Shown: positions 8,451-17,110 of the stretch, piece after piece | How the letters are laid out: the number at the start of each line of letters is the position of its first letter | Numbering within the stretch: position 1 is the first letter of the stretch | DNA from: Mycobacteroides chelonae | GTDB taxonomy: Bacteria > Actinomycetota > Actinomycetes > Mycobacteriales > Mycobacteriaceae | Direction: 5' to 3' | DNA length: 64,000 nucleotides | Assembly (NCBI RefSeq): GCF_016767715.1 | Contig: NZ_CP050145.1 | Coordinates: 1,426,001 to 1,490,000, forward strand | Notes under the pieces: model-generated | Database searches by the model: none | Told to the model about the DNA's origin: nothing | What the model saw: only the letters and a program-made list of their open reading frames with translations | Translations under genes and position numbers: made by a program

Positions 8451-9738
8451 ACATTCAGATCAATCAATAGTCGTGACGGGAACCGGCGTGGTACTGCCGA
8501 CGGGTCGTCACATCACGCCCCTGTGGGATGCCTGGACTGACGGAAAACCGGCTATTTCGCCGTACCTCGATCCGCTGGTCTCCACGCGCCGGATCACGCA
8601 TTTCGGCCATGTACCGGCCGAGGTCGTGGAGCAAAGCCGGGAAGCGGTGCCACACAGACAGCGGAAGTACGGCACCCCGTACACCTTCAACGCGGTATTG
8701 GCAGCTCAAGATGCGATCACCGAGGCGGGACCAGGCTGGGCGACCATCGATGATCATCGACGCGGACTATTTGTCGCACAAGACAATTCCACTACACCTA
8801 GCATCGGAACCTTCGCGCGAGGACTGACACAACTGGGTGAGGGCCGCGAAATCGATTTCGGCGCAGTGACAAACGAGCTACTCATGAACGGAGGGCTTGA
8901 TCCGTTCACCATCATTCATGCCCTGAACAACAACACGCTCGCGCTGGTAAGCATCGTCCATGAGCTCCGCGGGGATTGCGCAGCGCTGGTCCAGGGCGAA
9001 TCTGCGGCAGTCACCGCGCTGCAACGAGCCAAGTTCAGTCTGCGTAACGGGCATTGCGATATCGCGTTGGTGGTGGGTGCAGGCAGCTACAACGAACCAC
9101 TCACGCTGGCCGGGCATTACCGCCTGGGCCATCTCAGTAAAGACGCTGGCGGCGACGGCCAGCTGCGGAGTTTCGATAGTGCGCAAGACGGAACGATCCT
9201 GAGTGAGGGCGCGGTAGCGCTGGTGTTGGAACGCTCGCGAGACGCGACCGCGCGCGGTGCCACACCGCTGGTCGAATTATGTGACACGGTTGTCGTTTCG
9301 GGCAGCCGCGGCGCCGGGCCCGCACACGTCGCTGGCCGTTATGAAGGCATGCTGCACCAGAACGGGATTGGCACAGAGCAACTCGGTGCGGTGCTGGCCG
9401 ACGGCAAGGCGGCCCCCGGCTACGACACCACCGAGATCGAACTGCTCACCACCTTGTTCAAGGGCAGTGGCATACCCGTATCGACCGTTCGGCCGATAAC
9501 CGGTACACCAGGTGCGGCCGGCCCGCTGGTCGATCTGGCACTCGCTGGGCAAATTTTCACCGAAAATACTCTGCCGGCAATCGCCCATCTCGGAGATCCG
9601 CTGTCTGATCAGCTCGAGTTCGTACGGGGCGGACCCCGAAAGCAGCGGATCGACTCAGTTCTGGGCACCTATACCAACTTCAACGGAATCTCCAGTGCGG
9701 TACTGGCCAAACGTCCAGACACAGCGGGCGCGGCGTGA
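8440..9738 (+). CDS. Second chain-length-factor-like KS partner (CLF2) of KS3
   Basis: 432 residues of KS fold. The nucleophile position is Glu187 in VQGESAAVTAL, close to the VQGQS/VTGCT pattern of classical CLFs but with Glu instead of Gln. The first His region reads VLADGKAAPG and the second PITGTPGAAG, so both histidines are missing. It overlaps the end of KS3 by 11 bases, which indicates translational coupling and a KS3/CLF2 heterodimer. In actinorhodin-type CLFs the Gln promotes malonyl decarboxylation for priming; whether Glu can do so is unknown. The extra upstream in-frame sequence lies inside KS3 and was excluded. Confidence 0.82.
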   Translation: MTTEHSDQSIVVTGTGVVLPTGRHITPLWDAWTDGKPAISPYLDPLVSTRRITHFGHVPAEVVEQSREAVPHRQRKYGTPYTFNAVLAAQDAITEAGPGWATIDDHRRGLFVAQDNSTTPSIGTFARGLTQLGEGREIDFGAVTNELLMNGGLDPFTIIHALNNNTLALVSIVHELRGDCAALVQGESAAVTALQRAKFSLRNGHCDIALVVGAGSYNEPLTLAGHYRLGHLSKDAGGDGQLRSFDSAQDGTILSEGAVALVLERSRDATARGATPLVELCDTVVVSGSRGAGPAHVAGRYEGMLHQNGIGTEQLGAVLADGKAAPGYDTTEIELLTTLFKGSGIPVSTVRPITGTPGAAGPLVDLALAGQIFTENTLPAIAHLGDPLSDQLEFVRGGPRKQRIDSVLGTYTNFNGISSAVLAKRPDTAGAA

Positions 9739-9777
9739 ACATCAGGACCACTTGAGCATCACAAACCAGGGAGAAAC

Positions 9778-10548
9778 GTGTCTTTGAGCGGCAAAGAGTT
9801 TGAAGGTCAGGTTGCACTGGTCACCGGGGCCTCACGCGGAATCGGACGTTCCATCGCATTGGCGCTTGCCGAACATGGGGCGGATATCGCAGTGCACTAC
9901 GGAAACTCGAAACCGGCAGCAGAAGAGGTCGCCGAAAAAATATCCGCGTTGGGTAGAAGGGTCCTCCTCTGCCAGGGCGACATAGCCGATCCGGCAGTAC
10001 CCGAGCTGCTAGCGGATACCGTGCACGCCGAATTCGGCCGGATCGACGTCCTTGTGAACAACGCGGGCACCCACGGAGCCGGACTGCTCCTTGACATCGC
10101 CCCGGATTATCTCGAGGAGACGGTGGCGACCAACCTCCTGGGCCCCATCCGGATGACGAAAGCTGTCGTCGCGCACATGCTGGGCCAGCGATACGGACGA
10201 ATCATCAATATTTCATCCGTGGCCGCCGGCAAGCCCGATAGCGGCCAATCTAGTTATGCCGCAACCAAAGGTGGCTTGGAGTCGTTCACCAAAGCCATAG
10301 CCGTTGAGTTCGCGTCGCGAAACATCATCTCGAACGCGGTGGCGCCAGGTGTCATCTACACCGACATGGCGGAGATTACGCGTACTCATGTCCCTGCCAC
10401 CTTCGAACGCTTGAAGGCCCAGATACTGGCCAAAGACTTTGCAAAGCCGGAAGTAGTTGCCAACGCCGTCTTGTACCTCGCGAGCCCCCACAACACCTAC
10501 ATCACGGGCGAGGTTCTGCATATCGACGGCGGATACAAGATGAAATAG
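9778..10548 (+). CDS. FabG-like beta-ketoacyl-ACP reductase (SDR)
   Basis: 256 residues from a GTG start with a CAGGGAG Shine-Dalgarno at 9767-9773. The NADPH motif TGASRGIG is near residue 17, NNAG follows, then catalytic Tyr160 and Lys164 in SYAATKGG, and the C-terminal HIDGGYKMK. This is the layout of FabG-type 3-oxoacyl-ACP reductases. Its place between the KS/CLF pairs and the thioesterase indicates that it reduces the beta-keto groups made by those enzymes. No dehydratase or enoyl reductase gene follows, so the chain could stay hydroxylated or be processed further by the cell's FAS-II enzymes (inference). Confidence 0.88.
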   Translation: MSLSGKEFEGQVALVTGASRGIGRSIALALAEHGADIAVHYGNSKPAAEEVAEKISALGRRVLLCQGDIADPAVPELLADTVHAEFGRIDVLVNNAGTHGAGLLLDIAPDYLEETVATNLLGPIRMTKAVVAHMLGQRYGRIINISSVAAGKPDSGQSSYAATKGGLESFTKAIAVEFASRNIISNAVAPGVIYTDMAEITRTHVPATFERLKAQILAKDFAKPEVVANAVLYLASPHNTYITGEVLHIDGGYKMK

Positions 10549-10645
10549 CGATCAAAGCCGAAGAGCGCGAACGCATCACAATTTCTCACACAGCATCCGC
10601 TGGGTTTCATCACAGACGGACGCCTCGACAGACTAAGGAGGACAG

Positions 10646-11395
10646 GTGCGCAGGACCGATGAGTTACTGCCTGGCAATCCTTGGCTGCGCAGGCTCCGCG
10701 ACGGGAACGGTGCGACGCGGGTGATCTGTTTCCCCCATGCAGGCGGTTCCGCCAGTTACTTCAGGCGATTGGCGAAGATGCTGCCCGTCGACACCGAAGT
10801 GCTCGCCGTGCAATACCCGGGACGGGGAAATAGATTGCGCGAGCGGCCGATAGAGTCAGTGCCCCTGCTCGCAGAAGGCATCGCATCGGCCCTACCCGCT
10901 AGCGATAAGCAAGACGTACTGTTCGGTCACAGCCTCGGTGGCCATATAGCGTTCGAGGTGGCGCAGAGGCTGCCTGTTCGCAAACTTGTGGTGTCCGGGA
11001 TAGTGGCACCGTCCAAGGTGGTCGATCTCGGTTATCGCCTACTCAACGAGGCCGAAGGAATCGAAAGAATAGCGGCTCTGGGTGGCCTGCCGCCCGAGAT
11101 CCTCAACGACCCCTCGGCCCTCAGCGCTCTTTTACCGGTGCTGCGAAGCGATTTCACGGCCGGCGAGACATACACCCCACCGCCCGACGCGACCGTCGGT
11201 TGCGATATCACCGCGCTCATCGGTGACCACGACGTCTTGGCCCCACAGGAGCGGGTGAGTTCGTGGCGCGAACACACACGTGGCAATTTCGATCTGCAGG
11301 TATTCCGCGGCGGCGGGCATTTCTACTTGGAAGACCACATCGACGAAGTAAGCGCCTGCCTCGTTCGGGCGTTCAACGTCAGCCCAATCATTTAG
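10646..11395 (+). CDS. Type II thioesterase (alpha/beta hydrolase, GrsT/TesA-like)
   Basis: 249 residues from GTG with a near-perfect SD AAGGAGGA (10635-10642). The N-terminal VICFPHAGGSASYF and the nucleophile elbow GHSLGG (Ser96) are diagnostic of stand-alone thioesterases of PKS/NRPS pathways; the late GGGHFYLEDH supplies the catalytic His and GDHDVLAP the Asp. These enzymes remove stalled or wrongly primed acyl groups from carrier proteins, and sometimes release the product. A mycobacterial relative is TesA of the DIM pathway. The 97-base gap after the reductase and the strong SD suggest an independent translation start within the same transcript. Confidence 0.88.
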   Translation: MRRTDELLPGNPWLRRLRDGNGATRVICFPHAGGSASYFRRLAKMLPVDTEVLAVQYPGRGNRLRERPIESVPLLAEGIASALPASDKQDVLFGHSLGGHIAFEVAQRLPVRKLVVSGIVAPSKVVDLGYRLLNEAEGIERIAALGGLPPEILNDPSALSALLPVLRSDFTAGETYTPPPDATVGCDITALIGDHDVLAPQERVSSWREHTRGNFDLQVFRGGGHFYLEDHIDEVSACLVRAFNVSPII

Positions 11396-11401
11396 GCGAC
11401 G

Positions 11402-12397
11402 ATGCCAAAAGCTACTGCCGGAGAATTTCTGACCCCACTGGGAAAGCGAGGAAATGTGTACAACTACATCGTCACGTCCCCCGGGCAAGGTGTGCAGAAG
11501 CCGGGCATGCTCGATCCTTGGCTAACCCTGTCCGCTGCGCGCGATCGCATCGCAATCTGGTCTGACGCGGTCAAGTTCGACTTGGTGACCGCCAGCAGAG
11601 ATGAGAACTCTTTGCGGGATACCGCCGTCGCTCAGCCTGTCATCATCGCGGCGGCGCTGCTGTCACTGAGCTTGCTGCGCGAGAAAGTCGATATCTCCGG
11701 AGACAGCGCGCTGTTCGCCGGCCACTCGGTGGGCGAGCTCGCTGCTGGGGTGGGCGCGGGCTATCTGACTGATGAGGCTGCCCTGACGTTGGCCGGCGTG
11801 AGGGGTGGTGCGATGTCATCGGCATGCGCCCTCGCCGCTACCGGTATGGCCGCGGTGATGCCGACGAAAAGGGGCGGCGCGTCAGATGACGAGATTGTGG
11901 CGAAGACGCATGAACATGGCCTCTCAACGGCCAACCGTAATGGCTGCAACCAGTTCGTCGTCGCCGGCCCCCTCGACGCTGTCGAGCATTTTGCGGATGC
12001 GCCACCCGAGGGCATGCGCGTCATGAAACTGGATGTGGCGGGCGCCTTTCACACATCGGCGATGGATTCCGCGATATCACCGTTTGCGGACGCAGTGAAT
12101 AGCTGTCCGGTTTCGGCTCCGTCATCTCCCATGATCGGCAATAGCGACGGAGCGATCATCGCAGGTCCATCGGACTTCAAGAAGCGGTTGATCGCCCAGA
12201 TCAACTCGGTGGTCCGTTGGGACCTCTGCGCTGCCGCGATCGCCGCGGCAGGAACCGCCGACACCCTGTTCATCGAACTAGCACCGAGCGGACCGTTGAC
12301 CCGTCTGGCGGAACGTTTGGACGCAAAATTTCAGACTGTCGCCATCCGCGAGCCAGGGGACGTGGAGCTGCTTTCCGGCGAGTTTGCGATTGATTAG
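11402..12397 (+). CDS. Malonyl-CoA:ACP transacylase (FabD-like)
   Basis: 331 residues from the ATG at 11402. SPGQGVQKPGM is the N-terminal acyltransferase motif, GHSVGE holds the nucleophile (Ser109 by this numbering), RGGAM has the substrate-carboxylate arginine, and GAFHTSAM has the catalytic His. This should load malonyl units onto the cluster ACP. A GTG at 11456 preceded by AGCGAGGA is an alternative start that would begin near the usual FabD N-terminus. Having a dedicated transacylase makes the block less dependent on the housekeeping FabD. Malonyl rather than methylmalonyl is favoured by GHSVGE plus AFH, but this is not decisive. Confidence 0.85.
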   Translation: MPKATAGEFLTPLGKRGNVYNYIVTSPGQGVQKPGMLDPWLTLSAARDRIAIWSDAVKFDLVTASRDENSLRDTAVAQPVIIAAALLSLSLLREKVDISGDSALFAGHSVGELAAGVGAGYLTDEAALTLAGVRGGAMSSACALAATGMAAVMPTKRGGASDDEIVAKTHEHGLSTANRNGCNQFVVAGPLDAVEHFADAPPEGMRVMKLDVAGAFHTSAMDSAISPFADAVNSCPVSAPSSPMIGNSDGAIIAGPSDFKKRLIAQINSVVRWDLCAAAIAAAGTADTLFIELAPSGPLTRLAERLDAKFQTVAIREPGDVELLSGEFAID

Positions 12398-12455
12398 CCA
12401 AAGTTCCGTGCGAACACTATGCGTAACAGGGCGAATAGCCAAGAAAGGAGGCAAC

Positions 12456-13745
12456 GTGACAGACACGCGACCGCATCAGGACACGGTGGACGCGCCTGGC
12501 GAGTCAATTCGTCCACTTAGCCGCCTGGAGACATACTTCACTTTTGGGTTTGGTCATTTCGGCGGTCAGTCAATGCTTATCTCGGGGGATTTAAATATCG
12601 AGGCGCTGAATGACACTTGTATTGAGATGCAGCTCCGCCACGAATCCCTGCGAAGCATCATCCGTAAGAATGATCAAGTCCCCGAGTTTGTGGCGACGCA
12701 CCAACCGCCCAAATCGATCCGCGTATTCGAGGGAGAAGACCTTGAGACCCGGTCCACTGGGCGTGAGGCCGTATTCGATCAGACGCAGCAGCTTTTCTAT
12801 GTCGATCTGCTTCTCGGGGACGGCCAGGCCCGCATAACGTTCTTCGTCCACCACTCAATCGCGGACGGCCGTCACGGATCTGCGATCCTCATCGAGTTTT
12901 GGAGCCTTTACGTTCAGCGCATCGAGGAAGGGCAGTTCCCGCCGATCCTCACCCAAAAATTCCCGCAGTCGGGGGAGTACTTCCTGAACCGCACTCAGTA
13001 TCCGGGCGCGGATCCGAGTGTGAAGGCGGATGAAGTATTGCGTGTGCCGCTGTGGGATGAGGCCGCGCTTGCCCAGAAACTCCCGCCCCCTCGGGAGCCC
13101 GCGCTCGCCAAACAGATGACGTTGGAAAAACTCGGCAGAGCAAACCTCGCCCGCCTCGGCAATATCGAAAGCATCTCGATCAACGCGCTTGTATCCGCAG
13201 CTCTGATTCGTGCGCATGTCCGCGCTGGCGACCCAGTCCCACTGTATTTCTATCCGGTGGATCTTCGCGACTGTGTGGCGCCTCCGGTTGCCCCCACCGA
13301 AGCGACCAACTTGCTCTCCAACGCATGGTTCGGCGATGTTGAGATCGGCCCGGACCTCGTCACACTCGCCAGAAAGATACATGTCCAATTCGACAGGGAC
13401 TTAGCGGACGGCACAATTCACCGAACGCGAGTTAGAAATGAGCCAACGAAGCTTCTCGCTGATAAGTCTTTTGGTGGCGCAATTCATGCCACTCAGCTAG
13501 GTCGAATTCGTGTTCCCCGTCTACCGGGGAATCTGGTCGTAGACGACATCACATCCAGTCATGCATCGGCATTGGGGCCAGCTATTTATACGTTCTTGTA
13601 CGGTCGGGAAGTTTCGGTGTACACGATTGACTCGCTGAATCAACGACTGCGGGTGGGTTTCCTAGCCGGAAGTTACGAAAAGAGCGATGAGCTTCTTGCG
13701 TACATCGAAGACGAACTGACCGCGGCGATAGACGCTCGCATCTGA
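12456..13745 (+). CDS. PapA-like acyltransferase (condensation-domain fold)
   Basis: 429 residues from GTG 12456, chosen because AAAGGAGG (12444-12451) precedes it; a longer frame from 12384 lacks such a site. The active-site motif HHSIADG (His132, His133, Asp137) is that of PapA proteins and NRPS condensation domains, which transfer a carrier-bound acyl chain to a hydroxyl or amine. The opening IRPLSRLETYF is typical of the PapA/WES group. I do not see a clear DFGWG motif. In mycobacteria PapA enzymes esterify trehalose, phthiocerol or glycopeptides; the acceptor here is unknown. The stop overlaps the mmpS start (TGATG), tying acylation to export. GC is low: 27 of 60 bases at 12541-12600. 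Confidence 0.82.
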   Translation: MTDTRPHQDTVDAPGESIRPLSRLETYFTFGFGHFGGQSMLISGDLNIEALNDTCIEMQLRHESLRSIIRKNDQVPEFVATHQPPKSIRVFEGEDLETRSTGREAVFDQTQQLFYVDLLLGDGQARITFFVHHSIADGRHGSAILIEFWSLYVQRIEEGQFPPILTQKFPQSGEYFLNRTQYPGADPSVKADEVLRVPLWDEAALAQKLPPPREPALAKQMTLEKLGRANLARLGNIESISINALVSAALIRAHVRAGDPVPLYFYPVDLRDCVAPPVAPTEATNLLSNAWFGDVEIGPDLVTLARKIHVQFDRDLADGTIHRTRVRNEPTKLLADKSFGGAIHATQLGRIRVPRLPGNLVVDDITSSHASALGPAIYTFLYGREVSVYTIDSLNQRLRVGFLAGSYEKSDELLAYIEDELTAAIDARI

Positions 13746-14203
13746 TGGCGTTCCATCGAGGGCTCGGTGCGTTCGGGCGCAAGGTCATCCGACACGGCTG
13801 GTTGGTCGTGGTGATAGCGGTCGTGGCCTCGCTTGCGTCCGTATCCGTGGTGAAGGTGCGCGCGCTATCTGCCCCGTCGGGGCCGGTGGTGAGTCCGAAG
13901 GGTGCACCGAAGCTCCCGTCCTTCGCTCCCAAGCACGTGGTCTACATGGTGTTCGGGGAATCCGCGGGCACAGGGACGCTCACTTACCTAGACGTCGACA
14001 GCAGACCACACCGTGTCGACTTCACGACGTTGCCTTGGACGCACGAAGAAGTGACGACCCGCACATCGATGTTGGCCAATCTCATGGCGCAGTCGACGGG
14101 GGATCAACTCGGTTGCAGGATCATCGTCAACGGCGAGGTTCGCGACGAGCAGGTCCAGAGTCGCGAGCAGGGATCGGTCGCATGCAAGGTGAAGTCGGCA
14201 TGA
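13745..14203 (+). CDS. MmpS-family membrane protein
   Basis: 152 residues: a short cytosolic start, one membrane helix at about residues 17-37, then an exported beta-sandwich domain. VVYMVFGESAGTGTLTYLD, the LPWTHE segment, LANLMAQ and the late GCRIIVNGEV with VACKVKSA are the standard MmpS pattern, including the two paired cysteines. MmpS proteins partner MmpL transporters in assembly and export of surface lipids or siderophores. The start overlaps the acyltransferase stop, and mmpL follows 24 bases later. Together these imply a dedicated MmpS/MmpL export unit for the product of this cluster. Confidence 0.9.
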   Translation: MAFHRGLGAFGRKVIRHGWLVVVIAVVASLASVSVVKVRALSAPSGPVVSPKGAPKLPSFAPKHVVYMVFGESAGTGTLTYLDVDSRPHRVDFTTLPWTHEEVTTRTSMLANLMAQSTGDQLGCRIIVNGEVRDEQVQSREQGSVACKVKSA

Positions 14204-14227
14204 CCACCGCACGAGACGACGTGACAC

Positions 14228-17110
14228 GTGGGTAACAAGCATGTGGGGCCCGACCGCGGCGAAAGGCGCCCTTTCATCGCGCACGCTGTTCGGGTGCTCG
14301 CGATCCCGATCGTTCTCTTCTGGGTCGGCGCTGCCGTTGCGGCTAGCTTGTTAGTCCCCAAGCTCGACGGCGTGACAAAGCAACACGCAGGGCCGATGGT
14401 TCCTCTGGATGCGCCTTCGCAGCGCGCAATGCTGCACATTGGCGAGAAGTTTCAAGAATCGACTTCCACGAGCCTCGCCTACATCCTGCTGGAGACCGAG
14501 GGGCGAATACTGGGGGATGCCGACCACAAGTACTACGACGAGTTAATCCGTTTGCTCGACGCGGACAAGCAGCATGTTCAGTTCATCATGAACATGTGGG
14601 GTAAGCCGATCACGGCCGCGGGCAGTCAGAGCCCCGACAACAAGGCCGCCTACGTGATGCTTCGTTTGGTCGGCGATATCGGCGAGGCCGCCGCCAACGA
14701 GTCCACCATCGCGCTACGCAAGACGGTGCAAAATACCCTTGAGCGAACCCCGCCCCCACCCGGACTCAAGGTGTACGTCTCCGGGGCGGCGCCGCTGTCT
14801 GCGGACCTGCTTGACGCCGGCGACAAAAGCATGAAGCGTGTCCTGCTTTTCACGGTTGCCGTCATCATCATCATGCTTGTCTTGGTTTACCGCTCCATTG
14901 CATGCGTAGTACTGATATTACTCACCGTCGCCTTCGAATTCACGGTGTCCAACGGCATTGTTTCCTTTTTCGTGGTTCACAACGTCATCGGCATTTCGAC
15001 ATTCGCGACCAGCATGGTCGAGTCACTTATCATTGCAGCCGGAACAGATTACGGGATATTTCTGCTCGGCAGATATCACGAGGCACGTAATGCGGGTGAG
15101 GATCGGGACCGCGCGTTTTACACAACGTTTCACGGAGTGTCGCACGTCATTTTGGGGTCGGGGCTCACCATTGCGGGGGCGTGCCTCTGCCTTGGTTTTG
15201 CGCGGCTTGGCTACTTCAATACGATGGGGCCGGCCTGCGCCATCGCCATGTTGGTCACGGTCGCAGCGGCGTTGACGCTCGGCCCGGCTCTGCTCGCAAT
15301 CGCAAGTAAATTTGGCCTTCTCGACCCGAGACCGACCCGACAGTCCCGGGGATGGCGCAGGGTAGGCACGATCGTCGTGCGCTGGCCAAAGCCAGTCCTC
15401 GTTGCCTCAAGTGCAGCAGTACTGGTGGGGGCCGTCTTTCTGCCGTCCTACCGAGTGAGCTACAACGAGCGGGCCTTCCAGCCGGTGAACACGCCAGCTA
15501 ACGCCGGATTCATGGCCTCGGACCGACATTTTGCGGGCGGGAAACTGAACTCGGAAATGCTCTTGATCGAGTCCGACCACGATATGCGAAACCCTGCCGA
15601 TTTCATCTCACTCGATCATATCGCCAAGACCATCTTCCACACTCCGGGGATTGCCCAAGTTCAAGGCATCACCCGGCCGGAGGGCCGTCCGATGGAGCGC
15701 GCGTCAATCGCCAACATACTGGCGGGACAAGGTAGTAGCAGCGGTCAACAGCTGCCATTTACCGAGAACCAAGTAGCAGATTTAGATAACCAAGTGGCCG
15801 TCATGGATCACACCATCTCGATCATGCAGACAATTCTTGGGCTCATGGATCAAATGACGCAACTCACCCATGACATGGTGGGGACAATGGAGGAGATGAA
15901 GGCACTCGCTGATCAGGTGGAAATAAACATCAGCGCCGTCGACGATTTCCTCAGACCTATTAAGAACTACTACTACTGGGAACCGCACTGCGCGGACATC
16001 CCCATTTGCTGGATGGGGCGGTCGATGTTCGAGTCGATGGACAGCATCGACGGGATGACGGCACTGACAGCGGAGGCGCTGGCCTCCATGCAGGTCATGG
16101 ACCAGCTGCTGCCCCGCATGCTTACGCAGACACGCATGGCATTAAGTGACATGACCATCATGCGCGGGATGATGGTCAAGTCACGCGGCACCCAGGCGCT
16201 GAACACCTACACCGCGGCCGACGACGCAAACGACATGATCGATATCGGTCAGGATTTTGACGATTCTCGTAATGACGACCTCTTCTATGCGCCGAAATAC
16301 ATCTTCAGCAACACCGACTTCCAGGTCGCTCTCCGGTTTCTCGTTTCGCCGGACGGTACGGCGGCTAGGTTCATCATCAACCATGACGGTGAGGCACTGA
16401 GCCCCGAGGGGGTAGCCCATGTTAATGCCATCGAAAAGGCCGCCTATGAGGGGCTGAAAGGCACATCTCTCGCCGGGGCGAAGATCTACCTCGGAGGCTC
16501 GGCCTCGAATTATCGAGACATCGAACAATATGTAAAGTCCGATCTGCTGATCGCGGCTATCGCCTCGTTCACTTTGATCTTCGTCATAATGCTGATCATC
16601 ACGAGGAGCATAATTGCCGCGTGCACCATTATCGGCACCGTAGCCTTCTCCTTCTCGGGAGCTTTTGGATTGGGCGTATTGATTTGGCAGCACATAGTTG
16701 GCTTGAACCTGCACTGGATGGTTCTACCTCTTGCCTTTATCCTCTTGGTCGCGGTGGGTTCGGATTATAATCTGCTGTTAATCGCACGCATGAAAGAAGA
16801 ATTGCACGGCGGAATCCAGACCGGGATCATACGGTCGGTCGGGTCAACCGGTGGTGTTGTGACAGCCGCCGGTTTGGTATTCGCATTCACCATGCTGTCC
16901 ATGGTGCCGAACGATCTACGCGCCATCTCGCAAGTGGGCTCGATTATCTGTGTAGGCCTTCTGCTTGACACCCTGATTGTGCGCTCGTTCATCGTCCCAG
17001 CTATCGCCAGGATTCTGGGTCCATGGTTCTGGTGGCCGCGGATCGTGCGTTGGCGCCCGCCGGCGGGTACGTCCGGCACCGTCCTCGCGAATGCCCGGAA
17101 TGGAACATGA
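14228..17110 (+). CDS. MmpL-family RND lipid transporter
   Basis: 960 residues with about 12 membrane helices in two RND repeats. Proton-relay signatures are GTDYGIFLLGRYHEAR in the first half and GSDYNLLLIARMKEE in the second. Between roughly residues 515 and 660 of the second periplasmic loop is a Met- and Gln-rich heptad-like segment with Cys588 and Cys594, matching the coiled-coil hairpin of MmpS-linked MmpL4/5-type proteins. Start is a GTG at 14228. It should export or help assemble the lipid made by the upstream enzymes. GC dips (29 of 60 bases at 16561-16620) compared with 41 of 60 at 60961-61020 in atpD. Confidence 0.92.
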   Translation: MGNKHVGPDRGERRPFIAHAVRVLAIPIVLFWVGAAVAASLLVPKLDGVTKQHAGPMVPLDAPSQRAMLHIGEKFQESTSTSLAYILLETEGRILGDADHKYYDELIRLLDADKQHVQFIMNMWGKPITAAGSQSPDNKAAYVMLRLVGDIGEAAANESTIALRKTVQNTLERTPPPPGLKVYVSGAAPLSADLLDAGDKSMKRVLLFTVAVIIIMLVLVYRSIACVVLILLTVAFEFTVSNGIVSFFVVHNVIGISTFATSMVESLIIAAGTDYGIFLLGRYHEARNAGEDRDRAFYTTFHGVSHVILGSGLTIAGACLCLGFARLGYFNTMGPACAIAMLVTVAAALTLGPALLAIASKFGLLDPRPTRQSRGWRRVGTIVVRWPKPVLVASSAAVLVGAVFLPSYRVSYNERAFQPVNTPANAGFMASDRHFAGGKLNSEMLLIESDHDMRNPADFISLDHIAKTIFHTPGIAQVQGITRPEGRPMERASIANILAGQGSSSGQQLPFTENQVADLDNQVAVMDHTISIMQTILGLMDQMTQLTHDMVGTMEEMKALADQVEINISAVDDFLRPIKNYYYWEPHCADIPICWMGRSMFESMDSIDGMTALTAEALASMQVMDQLLPRMLTQTRMALSDMTIMRGMMVKSRGTQALNTYTAADDANDMIDIGQDFDDSRNDDLFYAPKYIFSNTDFQVALRFLVSPDGTAARFIINHDGEALSPEGVAHVNAIEKAAYEGLKGTSLAGAKIYLGGSASNYRDIEQYVKSDLLIAAIASFTLIFVIMLIITRSIIAACTIIGTVAFSFSGAFGLGVLIWQHIVGLNLHWMVLPLAFILLVAVGSDYNLLLIARMKEELHGGIQTGIIRSVGSTGGVVTAAGLVFAFTMLSMVPNDLRAISQVGSIICVGLLLDTLIVRSFIVPAIARILGPWFWWPRIVRWRPPAGTSGTVLANARNGT

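Noticed and set aside
8440..9738. CLF2 as a ketosynthase pseudogene
   Set aside because: Intact frame overlapping KS3 and a CLF-like VQGES motif point to a functional partner.
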